Assembly: GCF_027924565.1 (NCBI RefSeq) | Contig: NZ_AP027041.1 | Location: 248,001-312,000, forward strand | Origin: Lysobacter auxotrophicus | GTDB taxonomy: Bacteria > Pseudomonadota > Gammaproteobacteria > Xanthomonadales > Xanthomonadaceae | Direction of reading: 5' to 3' | Length of the DNA: 64,000 nucleotides | Part shown: positions 9,491 to 18,325 of the stretch, in pieces | How the letters are laid out: each line of letters opens with the position of its first letter | How positions within the stretch are numbered: position 1 is the first letter of the stretch | Position numbers and translations under genes: made by a program | The notes under the pieces: generated by a model | What the model was told of the DNA's origin: nothing | Seen by the model: the letters and a program-made list of their open reading frames with translations, nothing else | Databases searched by the model: none

Positions 9491-12420
9491 ATGAACCATC
9501 GCAACATGCGCACGGTCGTGCGCGTCGGCTTGCTGCCGGCGGGCATCGCGGTCGCGCTCGCGCCGGCGTTCGCCCTGGCGCAGGAGTCCGGCAAGGACGC
9601 CACCACGCTCGACAAGATCGAGGTGACGGGGTCGCGCATTCGTCAGGCGAGTATCGAGACCGCCAATCCGGTCATCATGATGACCCGCGAGCAGATCCAG
9701 AAGCAGGGCTTCACGAGCGTCGGTGACATCATCCAGAACATCACGACTGCTGGCTCTCCGGCCATCAGCCGCGCCAATGCGTTGTCGTCCGGCGAAGAGG
9801 TAGGCGGCCAGTACGTCGATCTGCGTAACCTGGGTCCCGAGCGCACCCTTGTGCTGCTTAATGGCAAGCGCCTCGGCATCACCTCCACGGGATATGCCGA
9901 CCTGGCCTCGATCCCGACGGGCGTCGTCGAGCGCATCGAAGTGTTGACCGACGGCGCATCGGCAATCTACGGCTCCGATGCAATCGCCGGCGTCATCAAC
10001 ATCATCACACGCAAGGGTTTCGATGGCGCCGAGGCCAGCGCCTACATTGGCCAGTACAGCCAGGGCGATGGGGAAGTGCAGCAGTACAACATGCTGCTGG
10101 GCAGCTCTGGCGAACGCAGCTCCGTGATGCTGGGGGCCGAATACTCGCAAGAGGAGCCGGTCAACGCGCGCGACCGCGCGTTCTCGCATTACCCCAATGG
10201 CCCGTATCACCGCTTTCCGGAAAAGCGCGTCGACGAAGATGGCAATACGATCCTCGACTCCAGCGGCTGGAGCGGCAACACGTACAAGGGGCGCATCAGT
10301 CTTCCGGCCGGTGGTGGTTCCTGGACCCTGAACCCCGGCGCAGATCCAAGCAACCCGGCCAACTACCACCGTTATGGACAGGGCGAGAACTTCGACCTGA
10401 TCAACACGAACGAAGCGATGTTCCTGCGTACGGGAATCGAGCGCCGTTCGGTGTTCGCCAACGGCAGCTTCGACTTCACCGACAAGGTTCGCCTGACGGC
10501 CGACGCGCTGTACACGCACCGCGACACGCTGCAGCAGATCGCCGGCTATCCGTTCGGGTCCACCAGCAGCAACGACGGTGTCCGCAACATCTGGTCCGCG
10601 GCCAATGTGTACAACCCGTTCGGCACGGGCGCGCAGTTCGTGCGTCGCACCTGGGAGGTGCCGCGTCAGACGCACAACGAGCTGACGACGTATCGATTCG
10701 GTACGACGTTGCAGGGTGCATTCGATATCGGCGACAAGCCTTGGGACTGGGACGCAGGCTACCTCTACAACCAGAACAAGGGACTGCAGGCGGGAACGGG
10801 CAATCTCTTCATCCCGAACGCGCGTGCGGCGCTCGGCCCGAGCTTCATCGACGCCGATGGTGTCGCACGCTGCGGCAGCGCTGGTTCGATGATCGACGGC
10901 TGCGTGCCGTGGAATCCTGCGCTGCCCTATGGCCAGGCAGGCGCGGGCGGCCTCACGGGCAACCAGGCGCTGCAGGATTACCTGTTCCTGCCGACGCACG
11001 ATACGTCGGAGACCACGACCCACGTCTACAGCCTCAACCTGAGCGGCACACTGGCGACACTGTCGGCGGGCGACCTCAACATGGCCATGGGTTACGAGCA
11101 CCGCAAGGAAGACGCCCGCTTCGAGCCCGACGCGCTGAAGCAATCGGGGCTGAGCACCGACCTTGCAGGTGCGGTCACCTCCGGCGGCTACTCGCTGCAC
11201 GAGGTCTACCTCGAGTTCAACGTGCCGATTCTCGCCGACATGCCGTTCGCGAAGGAACTGTCGATCGACGTGGCCGGCCGCTATTCGGACTACGACACCT
11301 TCGGCGACACGGTCAATGGGAAATTCGGTCTGAAGTGGCGGCCGATGGACGACCTGTTGATCCGCGGCACCTATGCGACCGGTTTCCGCGCACCGACGCT
11401 GAACGACCTTTACGGCGGCGACTCGCAGACCTTCGCGTTCTACACCGATCCGTGCGATACGAACTTCGGTTCGGCCGCCAGCAATCCGCAGGTGCTCGCG
11501 CGTTGCGTCGCCGACGGCGTGCCGGCGAACTTCCAGCAGATCGCGTCAGGCGGAACGGTAGCCGCCGGTCCGAACACGCAGGCAGACTCTCCGTTCCTGG
11601 TGACGTCCAATCCGAACCTGAAGCCGGAAACATCCAAGTCCTCGACGTTCGGCTTCGTGTACAGCCCGAGCTTCGCCGAAGGCCTGGATGTCAGCCTCGA
11701 CTGGTGGAAGATCCGGATCGACGACGTCATCGCGGCCGAAACGATGACGGCCATCCTCAATCGCTGCTACGTGCTCGGCATCGCCTCTTCGTGCTCGGGC
11801 TTCACGCGCGATCTGACCGGCACGGTAGGAACCGCGCCGGGCGAGATCGTCGATGCCACGGTCACGTTGGTCAACGGCGGTTATCAGGAGACGGCCGGCT
11901 ACGACTTCAATATCCGCTACCGCTTGCCCGAGACGTCGATCGGCAACTTCACGATCGACTGGAAGACCTCGTACATCGATTCCTGGGAATACAAGCGCGA
12001 CAACGAGGCGGTGACGCCCGTCGAGCAGAAGAACAGCTGGTCGGTGATAGCAACGCCTACTTCCGCGTTCGTTCGAACCTGGGCCTCGACTGGAACCTGG
12101 GTGATTTCGGCGCTACATGGAGCACGCGTTACTACTCCGGCATCAAGGGAGCGTGCGCGTACGACAGCGAGTGCAACAATCCGGACTTCTATTCGTCGTA
12201 CACGCTGGCACAGGCTACGAACAAGACGGGGGCGAACACCTTCCACGACGTGCAGTTCCGCTACAACACGCCGTGGAACGCTACCGTCTCGATCGGTGCC
12301 AACAATGTGTTCGACCATCAGGGTACTTATCTGTACACCAGTCCGAACTCAGACTTCGGCGTGTACGGCGGCTTCGATATCGGCCGCTTCTACTACCTGA
12401 AGTACGCGCAGCGGTTCTGA
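9491..12420 (+). pseudogene. TonB-dependent outer membrane receptor with apparent frameshift
   Basis: A TonB-dependent receptor of about 975 residues: signal peptide 1-31, a TonB-box/plug start with TTLDKIEVTGSRI, plug motifs RNLGPERTLVLLNGKRL and IYGSDAIAGVINIITRKG, then a long beta-barrel. Family-like sequence runs in one frame until about 12045 (QKNSWSV). There the frame loses sense, and the normal barrel continues one frame back (GDSNAYFRVRSNLGLDW) to a terminal strand YYLKYAQRF with the C-terminal Phe expected of an outer membrane protein, stopping at 12420. One missing base near 12045-12050 explains this. Read without correction, the frame runs to 12400 with a basic nonsense tail. A good RBS (GGAGAG) precedes the ATG. 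It may be a real lesion or a sequence error. Confidence 0.8.
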
Positions 12421-12440
12421 TCGACGATCCGCGGTGATCG

Positions 12441-12471
12441 CTACGGCCCCGAAAGGGGCCGTAGTTTTTTT
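12441..12471 (+). terminator. Rho-independent terminator after the TonB-dependent receptor
   Basis: A perfect 10-bp stem (CTACGGCCCC / GGGGCCGTAG) with a GAAA tetraloop is followed at once by seven T. It lies 20 bases after the receptor stop codon. Confidence 0.93.
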
Positions 12472-12561
12472 GGGCGCTGTGTTCGACCGCGAAGCGCGAG
12501 AGCGGTGCCGATACGGACCGAGCGATCGCACGTTGTGCACGGCGGCACTTCGGCCCAAACA

Positions 12562-12588
12562 AAAACCCCGCCTTTCGGCGGGGTTTTC
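12562..12588 (-). terminator. Terminator downstream of rpmG
   Basis: The hairpin AAAACCCCGCC - TTTC - GGCGGGGTTTT has A/T tracts on both sides, so it can act in both directions. It lies about 100 bases past the rpmG stop and probably ends the rpmB-rpmG transcript. It may also back up the receptor terminator. Confidence 0.85.
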
Positions 12589-12686
12589 GTTGAAGCTTCG
12601 AACAAGCTGGGAGGCGTCGATACCCACTTTCGCGGATATGACGCAATGGCAAAGGCCGTCGCGCTATGCGCGAAGGCACCATTGCG

Positions 12687-12851
12687 TCACTTGATCTTGC
12701 CTTCTTTGTAGATCACGTGCTTGCGAACGACGGGGTCGTACTTCTTGACCTCCATCTTGTTCGGCGTGTTCTTCTTGTTCTTGTCGGTCGTGTAGAAGTG
12801 GCCGGTGCCGGCCGAGGAGATCAGGCGGATCTTGTCGCGCTTGGAAGCCAT
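12687..12851 (-). CDS. rpmG: 50S ribosomal protein L33
   Basis: A 54-residue ribosomal large-subunit protein beginning [20 protein letters not shown] and ending in the conserved basic tail [10 protein letters not shown]. There are no CxxC pairs, so this is the zinc-independent (C-minus) form. It lies 13 bases after rpmB, the usual pairing in Proteobacteria, and is expected to be co-transcribed with it and co-regulated with ribosome synthesis. Confidence 0.97.
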   Translation of the reverse strand: MASKRDKIRLISSAGTGHFYTTDKNKKNTPNKMEVKKYDPVVRKHVIYKEGKIK

Positions 12852-12864
12852 GGGTCAGTTCTCC

Positions 12865-13101
12865 TCAGATCTTCTCGCCGCGGGCGCGCAGGTCGGCGAG
12901 GACGGCATCGATGCCGTTCTTGTCGATGGTGCGCAGGGCGGCACTGGAAACACGCAGCTTGATCCAACGGTTCTCCGAAGCCACCCAGAAGCGGCGCTCG
13001 TGGAGGTTGGGAAGGAAGCGGCGACGGGTCTTGTTCATGGCGTGCGAGACGTTGTTGCCGGTCGTCGTTCGCTTGCCGGTTACTTGGCAGATACGGGCCA
13101 T
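12865..13101 (-). CDS. rpmB: 50S ribosomal protein L28
   Basis: A 78-residue ribosomal protein starting [20 protein letters not shown], followed by the basic stretch [19 protein letters not shown] longer reading in the same frame to 13185 exists, but family starts match the ATG at 13101. It lies first in the rpmB-rpmG unit. The 274 bases upstream (13102-13375) should carry its promoter; no gene is evident there and I could not identify clear -35/-10 boxes. Confidence 0.97.
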   Translation of the reverse strand: MARICQVTGKRTTTGNNVSHAMNKTRRRFLPNLHERRFWVASENRWIKLRVSSAALRTIDKNGIDAVLADLRARGEKI

Positions 13102-13375
13102 ACGCACCTCGAAAGGTATTGGGATGTCGCCCTTGGCCAGGGCGGCGGCGGCCCCTCCGCGCCCGGACATCCGGTTGCGGCGCACGATACGGGTAGTGAA
13201 GTCCTGGCTGCCGGCGGCGGGACGGAATCGTGCTTCCGGACCCCGCCCGGTCGAGTCCTGATGGACAGACCGGACGCAGCGAGCCGCGCATTATGCACGG
13301 CTTCGCGCCCTCCGGCAACCACTTATCCACAAGTCCGGAGGGGCCAGACGCCTTGGCTGGCGCGGGCTGGAGCCC

Positions 13376-13651
13376 TCAGTAGACCTCGTCGATCTGGAAG
13401 ACCTTCCCGTCCCGGATGGTCACGAACAGCGTCTTCTCGTCCCGGCGGAACTCCCAGCGCTCGGCCTCGTGGGCGCCGAACTTGTTCTCCACCGGTTCCT
13501 TGTGGACCGGCGAGCCGGCCAGCTCGATCAGCTTGCCGGCGCTGTCGCCCACGATCAGCACCCGGTTGCCGAAGGCGTACGACTCGGCGGCGTGACCGCT
13601 CGTCGCGGCGAGCAGGGTGACGGCAAGCATCAGGGGTGTCGCGATACGCAT
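13376..13651 (-). CDS. DUF2845-type small periplasmic protein
   Basis: A 91-residue protein with a clear signal peptide (about 1-21, ending GHAAES). The mature part GNRVLIVGDSAGKLIELAGSP, then a WEF..(E)KTLFVTI core and a final KVFQIDEVY, matches the DUF2845 pattern, a small family of unknown function common in Xanthomonadaceae and related to SmpA-like folds. It lies 52 bases downstream of the DUF885 gene on the same strand and could share its transcript. No catalytic residues can be named. Confidence 0.75.
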   Translation of the reverse strand: MRIATPLMLAVTLLAATSGHAAESYAFGNRVLIVGDSAGKLIELAGSPVHKEPVENKFGAHEAERWEFRRDEKTLFVTIRDGKVFQIDEVY

Positions 13652-13703
13652 GGATTCCCTCCCTTCGTGATGACCATTGGGTCGAACGGTGCCGACCTCC
13701 GGC

Positions 13704-15485
13704 TCAACGCTTCCCGGCGGCGCCCGTTGACACGCTTCCGCCCGACGCCGCTGCCGCCGACGTCGCGATGAACGCCCGCACCTGCTGCTCCAGCACCGGC
13801 AGCGGGACCGAGCCCTCGCTCAGCAGCGCGTCGTGGAAGGCCTTCACGTCGAACTTCGGACCCAGCGCCTTTTCGGCTTCCTCGCGCAGGCGGACGATGG
13901 TGATCTCGCCCAGCTTGTAGCTCAGCGCCTGCGCCGGCCAGGAGATGTAGCGATCGACCTCGGTCGTGACCTCGTGTTCGCTCAACGCGGTGCGGTCGCG
14001 CAGGTAGGCGATGGCCTGGTCGCGCGTCCAGCCCTTGTGATGCACGCCGGTGTCGATGACGAGCCGGCACGCGCGCCACATCTCGTACGTCAGACGGCCG
14101 AAATCCTCGTACGGCGTCTGGTAGATGCCCATCTCCTCGCCGAGCTTCTCGCTGTACAGCCCCCAGCCTTCGCCGTACGCGGAGATGTAGGTCTCGCGAC
14201 GGAACGCCGGCAGTTCGCCCTGTTCCTTCGCCAGCGAACCCTGCAGCGCGTGGCCCGGTGCGGATTCGTGCAGCGTCAGCGCCGGCAGGTTGTAGAGCGG
14301 TCGCGAGGGCAGGTCGTAGGTGTTGACCCAGTACGTGCCCGCGCCGCCGCGGCCACTGGTCCAGAACGGCGCGATGTCCGGCGGCACCGGCACGATGGTG
14401 AAGCGGCCGCGCGGCAGCGTGCCGATGAACTTGCCGATCTCGCCGTCCACGCGCTTGGAAATCCACGCGGCGCGATCGAGCAGCTCCTGCGGCGTATTCG
14501 CGTAGAACTGCTTGTCGGTGCGCAGGAATTTGAGGAAATCCGCGAAGCTGCCCTTGAAGCCGACCTGCTGGATGATCGCGTCCATCTCCGCCTGGATGCG
14601 GGCGACTTCCTTCAGGCCGATCTGGTGGATCTCCTCGGGGCTGAGATCCAGCGTCGTGTATTCGCGGATCTGCTGGCGGTAGAAGTCCTTGCCGCCCGGC
14701 ATCTGCTCCGCGCCGAGCGTCTTGCGCGCATGCGGCACGTAATCGTTCCGGAAGAACGCCAGCAGCTGGGCGTAGGCGGGAATCACGCGATCGCGGATCG
14801 CCGCGGCGCCGGCTTCGCGCAGACGCGCCTGGTCGGCGGCGGCAATGCCGGCCGGCATCTTCTTGAACGGCTCGTAGAAATTCGACTGCTGCGGATCCTT
14901 CACATCGGCGACCGACGCGATCGACACCTCGCGCCCGTCCAGCACCGCGCGCGGCACGCTGAAGCCGCGCGCCAGGCCGGCACGCATGTTCACGATGTTC
15001 TGGTCGAAGTAGCGCGGCACGTCGTTCAGTCGGCCGATGTAGGCCTCGTAATCGGCGACGGTGCGCATCGGCCGGCGCGTCATGAAGCCCAGGTTCGACC
15101 AGAACGAGGAGTCGGAATTGAACGGCATCTCGTACGAGCGCAGGCGCACGTCGGCGGCGAGGTTCTCGACCTGCCCGCGGTAGACGGCGTAGTTCACCTG
15201 GTTCTGCGCGTCGAGCTTTGCGACGTCGATGGCGTCGAGCTGCTTGAGCACGTCTTCCCAGACCTTCAGCCGCGCCTTCTGGCTGGCCGCATCGACGGAG
15301 GGCAGGTCATGGCAGTCGCTGGAGCCGTCGTTGTCCTCGTCGGCGCTGCCGGTCTGTTCCTGGCGCCACTGCCATTCCTTGCTGTAGATGGCCTCGAAGC
15401 GGTCATCGACGGGGCCGGCGAACGCGGCGGACGAGGCGAGGGCGAGGTGCGCGGACAGCGCGGTGGCGAGAAGCAGTCGTTTCAC
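13704..15485 (-). CDS. DUF885 family secreted peptidase-like protein
   Basis: A 593-residue protein of the DUF885 family, which resembles zinc carboxypeptidases. A signal peptide fills about residues 1-23 (KRLLLATALSAHLALASSAAFA). The family hallmark HESAPGHALQG, a metal-binding-type HExxxGH motif, lies around residue 400, with YGEGWGLYSEKLG after it. The GTG at 15485 is chosen because it places the signal peptide at the N-terminus and has GGGGA six to ten bases upstream; an upstream ATG at 15557 would add 24 charged residues ahead of it. Probably acts in the periplasm or is exported. The substrate is unknown. Confidence 0.85.
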   Translation of the reverse strand: MKRLLLATALSAHLALASSAAFAGPVDDRFEAIYSKEWQWRQEQTGSADEDNDGSSDCHDLPSVDAASQKARLKVWEDVLKQLDAIDVAKLDAQNQVNYAVYRGQVENLAADVRLRSYEMPFNSDSSFWSNLGFMTRRPMRTVADYEAYIGRLNDVPRYFDQNIVNMRAGLARGFSVPRAVLDGREVSIASVADVKDPQQSNFYEPFKKMPAGIAAADQARLREAGAAAIRDRVIPAYAQLLAFFRNDYVPHARKTLGAEQMPGGKDFYRQQIREYTTLDLSPEEIHQIGLKEVARIQAEMDAIIQQVGFKGSFADFLKFLRTDKQFYANTPQELLDRAAWISKRVDGEIGKFIGTLPRGRFTIVPVPPDIAPFWTSGRGGAGTYWVNTYDLPSRPLYNLPALTLHESAPGHALQGSLAKEQGELPAFRRETYISAYGEGWGLYSEKLGEEMGIYQTPYEDFGRLTYEMWRACRLVIDTGVHHKGWTRDQAIAYLRDRTALSEHEVTTEVDRYISWPAQALSYKLGEITIVRLREEAEKALGPKFDVKAFHDALLSEGSVPLPVLEQQVRAFIATSAAAASGGSVSTGAAGKR

Positions 15486-15624
15486 GGTATCCCCAGGGCG
15501 ATCGAACCGGCCGATCATCGCATCCCGGCGCGGCCTGGCGCGTGGGTCCAAGGGCACGGAGTCTGGCGGTTCGGGCTCGGGCGTGACGCGGGTCGCGGTG
15601 CTTCTCGCCGTGTTCTGGGAGTGA

Positions 15625-15977
15625 GCCTGCTCTCGACCGGACGAAGATCAAGATGGGTTCCAGCTTTCGCTGGAATGACGGTGGGGTGGGTTGCCGGTTT
15701 GGAGTGCCCGTGGGTTACGGGCCTGGGTCCCGGCCTTTGGTGTCCTTCGCGAGGTCCTGCCGGGATGACGGCTTGTGCCCCTCTCCCACCGGGAGAGGGG
15801 TTGGGGTGAGGGGCGGGGCATGCGATGCGGTGACGCCGATCGCTGCCTGCTCTCGATCAGGCGAAGAGCAAGATGGGTTCCAGCTTTCGCTGGAATGACG
15901 GCGGGGTGGTTTGCCGGTTTGGAAGTGCCCGTGCGCTACGGGCCTGGGTCCCGGCCTTCGCCGGGATGACGGCTTGC
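15625..15977. repeat. Two direct copies of a ~130-bp repeat block around an interspersed palindrome
   Basis: Two similar blocks (about 15625-15757 and 15845-15977, offset 220 bases) each carry the hairpin GGTTCCAGCTTTCGCTGGAA and a CCTGGGTCCCGGCCTTCG-type element. Between them, at 15778-15815, is a CCCCTCTCCCACCGGGAGAG palindrome. All three families recur elsewhere in the window. No gene is supported in 15486-16221. Confidence 0.85.
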
Positions 15978-16023
15978 TTCGCCGGGATGACGACGCCAGG
16001 CGAAGAGCTGATTTGCTCTTCCC

Positions 16024-16219
16024 GATTCCCGATTCCCGATTCCCGATTCCCGATTCCCGATTCCCGATTCCCGATTCCCGATTCCCGATTCCCGATTCCC
16101 GATTCCCGATTCCCGATTCCCGAACCCCGAACCCCGAACCCCGAACCCCGAACCCCGAACCCCGAACCCCGAACCCCGAACCCCGAATCACCAATCACGA
16201 ATCACGAATCACGAATCAC
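16024..16219. repeat. Heptanucleotide tandem array, three successive variants
   Basis: 28 uninterrupted 7-base units: 14 copies of GATTCCC (16024-16121), then 9 copies of GAACCCC (16122-16184), then 5 units of GAATCAC type (16185-16219, one reading CAATCAC). It ends three bases before the stop codon of the lipid-A-synthase N-domain gene. Because seven is not a multiple of three, reading it yields open but meaningless frames on both strands. Confidence 0.97.
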
Positions 16220-16221
16220 GA

Positions 16222-16563
16222 TCAGTGCGACGCCCGATCCCGCTTCCACCCGCGATGCCGGATGTCCAGGTACAGGCTGTAGGCGGCGGTGAAGGCCGGG
16301 AACAGGTTCTGGATCACGCCGACGGAGTCCTGCTTCTGCGAGAACAGGAAGTACGCCAGCGTCATCACGCTGCCGACCAGGCTCATGTACCAGAACAGGC
16401 GCGGGATCACCGGCTTGCCGTGCTTTCGCGAGGCGACGAACTGCACCAGCCAGCGGCCGCCGAACATCAGCGCGCCGGTCAGGCCGATGATTTTCCACGG
16501 CGACATGTGCAGCCCGGTCCACTCGAGCCACGCGATGGGGTAGTTCATGAAGTCGTATTCCAT
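16222..16563 (-). CDS. Lipid-A-disaccharide synthase N-terminal domain protein (LABN)
   Basis: A 113-residue inner-membrane protein with three or four hydrophobic segments and the pattern WKIIGLTGALMFGGRWLVQF, then KPVIPRLFWYMSLVGS, typical of the stand-alone LABN domain (a small EmrE-like unit). Such proteins are usually encoded beside a GT2 glycosyltransferase, as here, where the transferase ends 10 bases upstream on the same strand. It probably helps that enzyme with lipid-linked sugar synthesis or flipping. The gene end abuts the heptanucleotide array. Confidence 0.85.
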   Translation of the reverse strand: MEYDFMNYPIAWLEWTGLHMSPWKIIGLTGALMFGGRWLVQFVASRKHGKPVIPRLFWYMSLVGSVMTLAYFLFSQKQDSVGVIQNLFPAFTAAYSLYLDIRHRGWKRDRASH

Positions 16564-16573
16564 GGAGACCCCT

Positions 16574-17314
16574 TCAGATTTCTTCGGTACGCGTGACCTT
16601 GCCGCGGCGGATCAGCCACGCGACGCCACGCAGGTCGGCGATGCCCACCAGCGCGCGATTGAGGTTGTTGTACTTGGACACGCCGGTGGAACGCGCGCGG
16701 TGGTTCACCGGCACGCTCACCGTCTTGTAGCCGGCGCGTTGCATCAGCGCGGGCAGGTAACGATGCATGTGGTTGAAGTGCGGCAGTTCGAGGAACGCGG
16801 CGCGTTCGAACAGCTTGATGCCGCATCCGGTGTCGGGCGTGTCGTCGCGCAGCATGCGCGCGCGGATCGCGTTCGCCCACTTCGATGCCCAGCGCTTGGA
16901 GCCGCTGTCGCGCCGGTTGACGCGCCAGCCGGCGAACATCTTCACGTCGGGCGCGGAGGTGCCGCGCATGGCGATGAGTTTCGGGATGTCCGCCGGATCG
17001 TTCTGTCCGTCGCCGTCGAGCGTCGCGATCCACTCGCCGCGTGCGGCTTTCACGCCGTTGCGGATCGCCGTGCTCTGCCCGCTCTGCGTCACGTGGTGGA
17101 TCACGCGCAGTTCCGGCACCTCGGCCTTCAGCGCCTGCAGCACCGCGAGCGTGTCGTCGCGCGAGTGGTCATCGACGTAGACGATCTCGAAATCGCCGCC
17201 GTCGCGCGGCTCGCGTCCGCGCAGCGCGGCGGTGATTTCGTGCACCAGCGGCGCGACGTTGTCGCGCTCGTTGAACACCGGTACGACGACCGAAAGGTGC
17301 GGGGACGTGCTCAT
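16574..17314 (-). CDS. GT2 glycosyltransferase, dolichyl/polyprenyl-phosphate sugar synthase type
   Basis: A 246-residue GT-A fold enzyme. The N-terminus LSVVVPVFNERDNVAPLV and the metal/sugar-nucleotide motifs VYVDDHSRDDT and TLDGDGQNDP are typical of polyprenyl-phosphate mannose synthase-like transferases. There are no C-terminal membrane helices, which fits its pairing with the separate LABN membrane protein. ATG at 17314 is used, four bases after the epimerase stop; translated sequence upstream of it is the epimerase in another frame. It probably moves a sugar, perhaps the galacturonate supplied by the epimerase, onto a lipid carrier. Confidence 0.86.
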   Translation of the reverse strand: MSTSPHLSVVVPVFNERDNVAPLVHEITAALRGREPRDGGDFEIVYVDDHSRDDTLAVLQALKAEVPELRVIHHVTQSGQSTAIRNGVKAARGEWIATLDGDGQNDPADIPKLIAMRGTSAPDVKMFAGWRVNRRDSGSKRWASKWANAIRARMLRDDTPDTGCGIKLFERAAFLELPHFNHMHRYLPALMQRAGYKTVSVPVNHRARSTGVSKYNNLNRALVGIADLRGVAWLIRRGKVTRTEEI

Positions 17315-17318
17315 GGCG

Positions 17319-18302
17319 TCAGGCGTTCTCGCCGAAGTAGTCGCGGCACCACGCCACGACCTGGGGCAGGCCGGTCTCGATGGACGTCGCCGGTTCGAAG
17401 CCGAACGCATCGTGCGCGCGCTGCGTGTCGGCCATGGTTTCGATCATGTCGCCGGGCTGCATCGGCTTGTACACCTTCTGGGCCGGCTGTCCGGCGGCCT
17501 CTTCGATGACCGCGATGAAGCGCTCGAGTTCCACCGGCGTGTGGTTGCCGAGATTGAAGACCCGATGCGGCACCTCGCCTTCCGGCGGGTTGTCCAGCGC
17601 GCCGAGCACGCCGGCCACGATGTCGTCGACGAAGGTGAAATCGCGCCGCATCTTCCCGTGGTTGAACACGTCGATCGGCCGGCCGGCGAGCACCGCGCGC
17701 GAGAACAGCAGCGGCGCCATGTCCGGGCGGCCCCACGGGCCGTACACGGTGAAGAACCGCAGGCCCGTCGAACGCAGGCCATAGAGGTGCGCGTAGGTAT
17801 GCGCCATCAGCTCGTTCGCGGCCTTGGTCGCGGCGTAGAGCGAGCGCGGCTGGTCGATGCGCTGGTCCTCGGAGAACGGCGGCGTCGCCGAGTCGCCGTA
17901 CACCGACGACGAACTCGCATACGCCAGGTGTTGCACGCCCCGATGGCGGCACAGCTCCAGCATGTTGACGAAGCCGACCAGATTGCTGTCGACGTACGCG
18001 TGCGGGTTGGTCAGCGAGTAACGCACGCCGGCCTGCGCGGCGAGATGGATGACATGCGTCGGCGCGATCTCGTCGAAGTGCGCCGCGAGGCCGTCGCGAT
18101 CGGTCAGGTCGAGCGCGCGGATGTCGACATCCGGGCACAGCGCGGCGACGCGGTCGCGCTTGAGCTGCGGGTCGTAGTAATCGTTGAAGTTGTCCAGCCC
18201 GACGACGCGGGCGCCGCGCGCCTTCAATGCGCGGCAGGTGTAGGCGCCGATGAAGCCGGCCGCGCCGGTGACGAGGATGGTGCCGGGGGAGGTGTCAGCC
18301 AT
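17319..18302 (-). CDS. NAD-dependent epimerase, UDP-glucuronate 4-epimerase-like
   Basis: A 327-residue extended SDR enzyme. The NAD site is VTGAAGFIGAYTCRAL, followed by GLDNFNDYYDPQLK, a signature of UDP-glucuronate 4-epimerases. The catalytic residues are visible as SSSSVYG and YAATKAANE, and the C-terminal half has FFTVYGPWGRPDMA. The ATG at 18302 gives the normal family start; in-frame codons further upstream are not family-like. It would convert UDP-glucuronate to UDP-galacturonate. Its downstream neighbours, a GT2 transferase and a LABN protein, suggest use in lipid A or core decoration. Confidence 0.88.
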   Translation of the reverse strand: MADTSPGTILVTGAAGFIGAYTCRALKARGARVVGLDNFNDYYDPQLKRDRVAALCPDVDIRALDLTDRDGLAAHFDEIAPTHVIHLAAQAGVRYSLTNPHAYVDSNLVGFVNMLELCRHRGVQHLAYASSSSVYGDSATPPFSEDQRIDQPRSLYAATKAANELMAHTYAHLYGLRSTGLRFFTVYGPWGRPDMAPLLFSRAVLAGRPIDVFNHGKMRRDFTFVDDIVAGVLGALDNPPEGEVPHRVFNLGNHTPVELERFIAVIEEAAGQPAQKVYKPMQPGDMIETMADTQRAHDAFGFEPATSIETGLPQVVAWCRDYFGENA

Positions 18303-18325
18303 CGGAACTCGCGTGGTGGTGGGAA

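Noticed and set aside
9197-11200. A 667-codon frame antisense to the AraC and receptor genes
   Set aside because: It is a high-GC shadow: valine/arginine/alanine-rich, no recognisable motif, and fully covered by two well-supported genes.
16024-16219. CRISPR array
   Set aside because: Units of seven bases with no spacers and no cas genes nearby; it is a simple tandem repeat.
15715-16292. Open frames through the heptanucleotide array on both strands
   Set aside because: They exist because the repeats lack stops in several frames; the predicted peptides are simple repeats of GNRES or PDSRF type.
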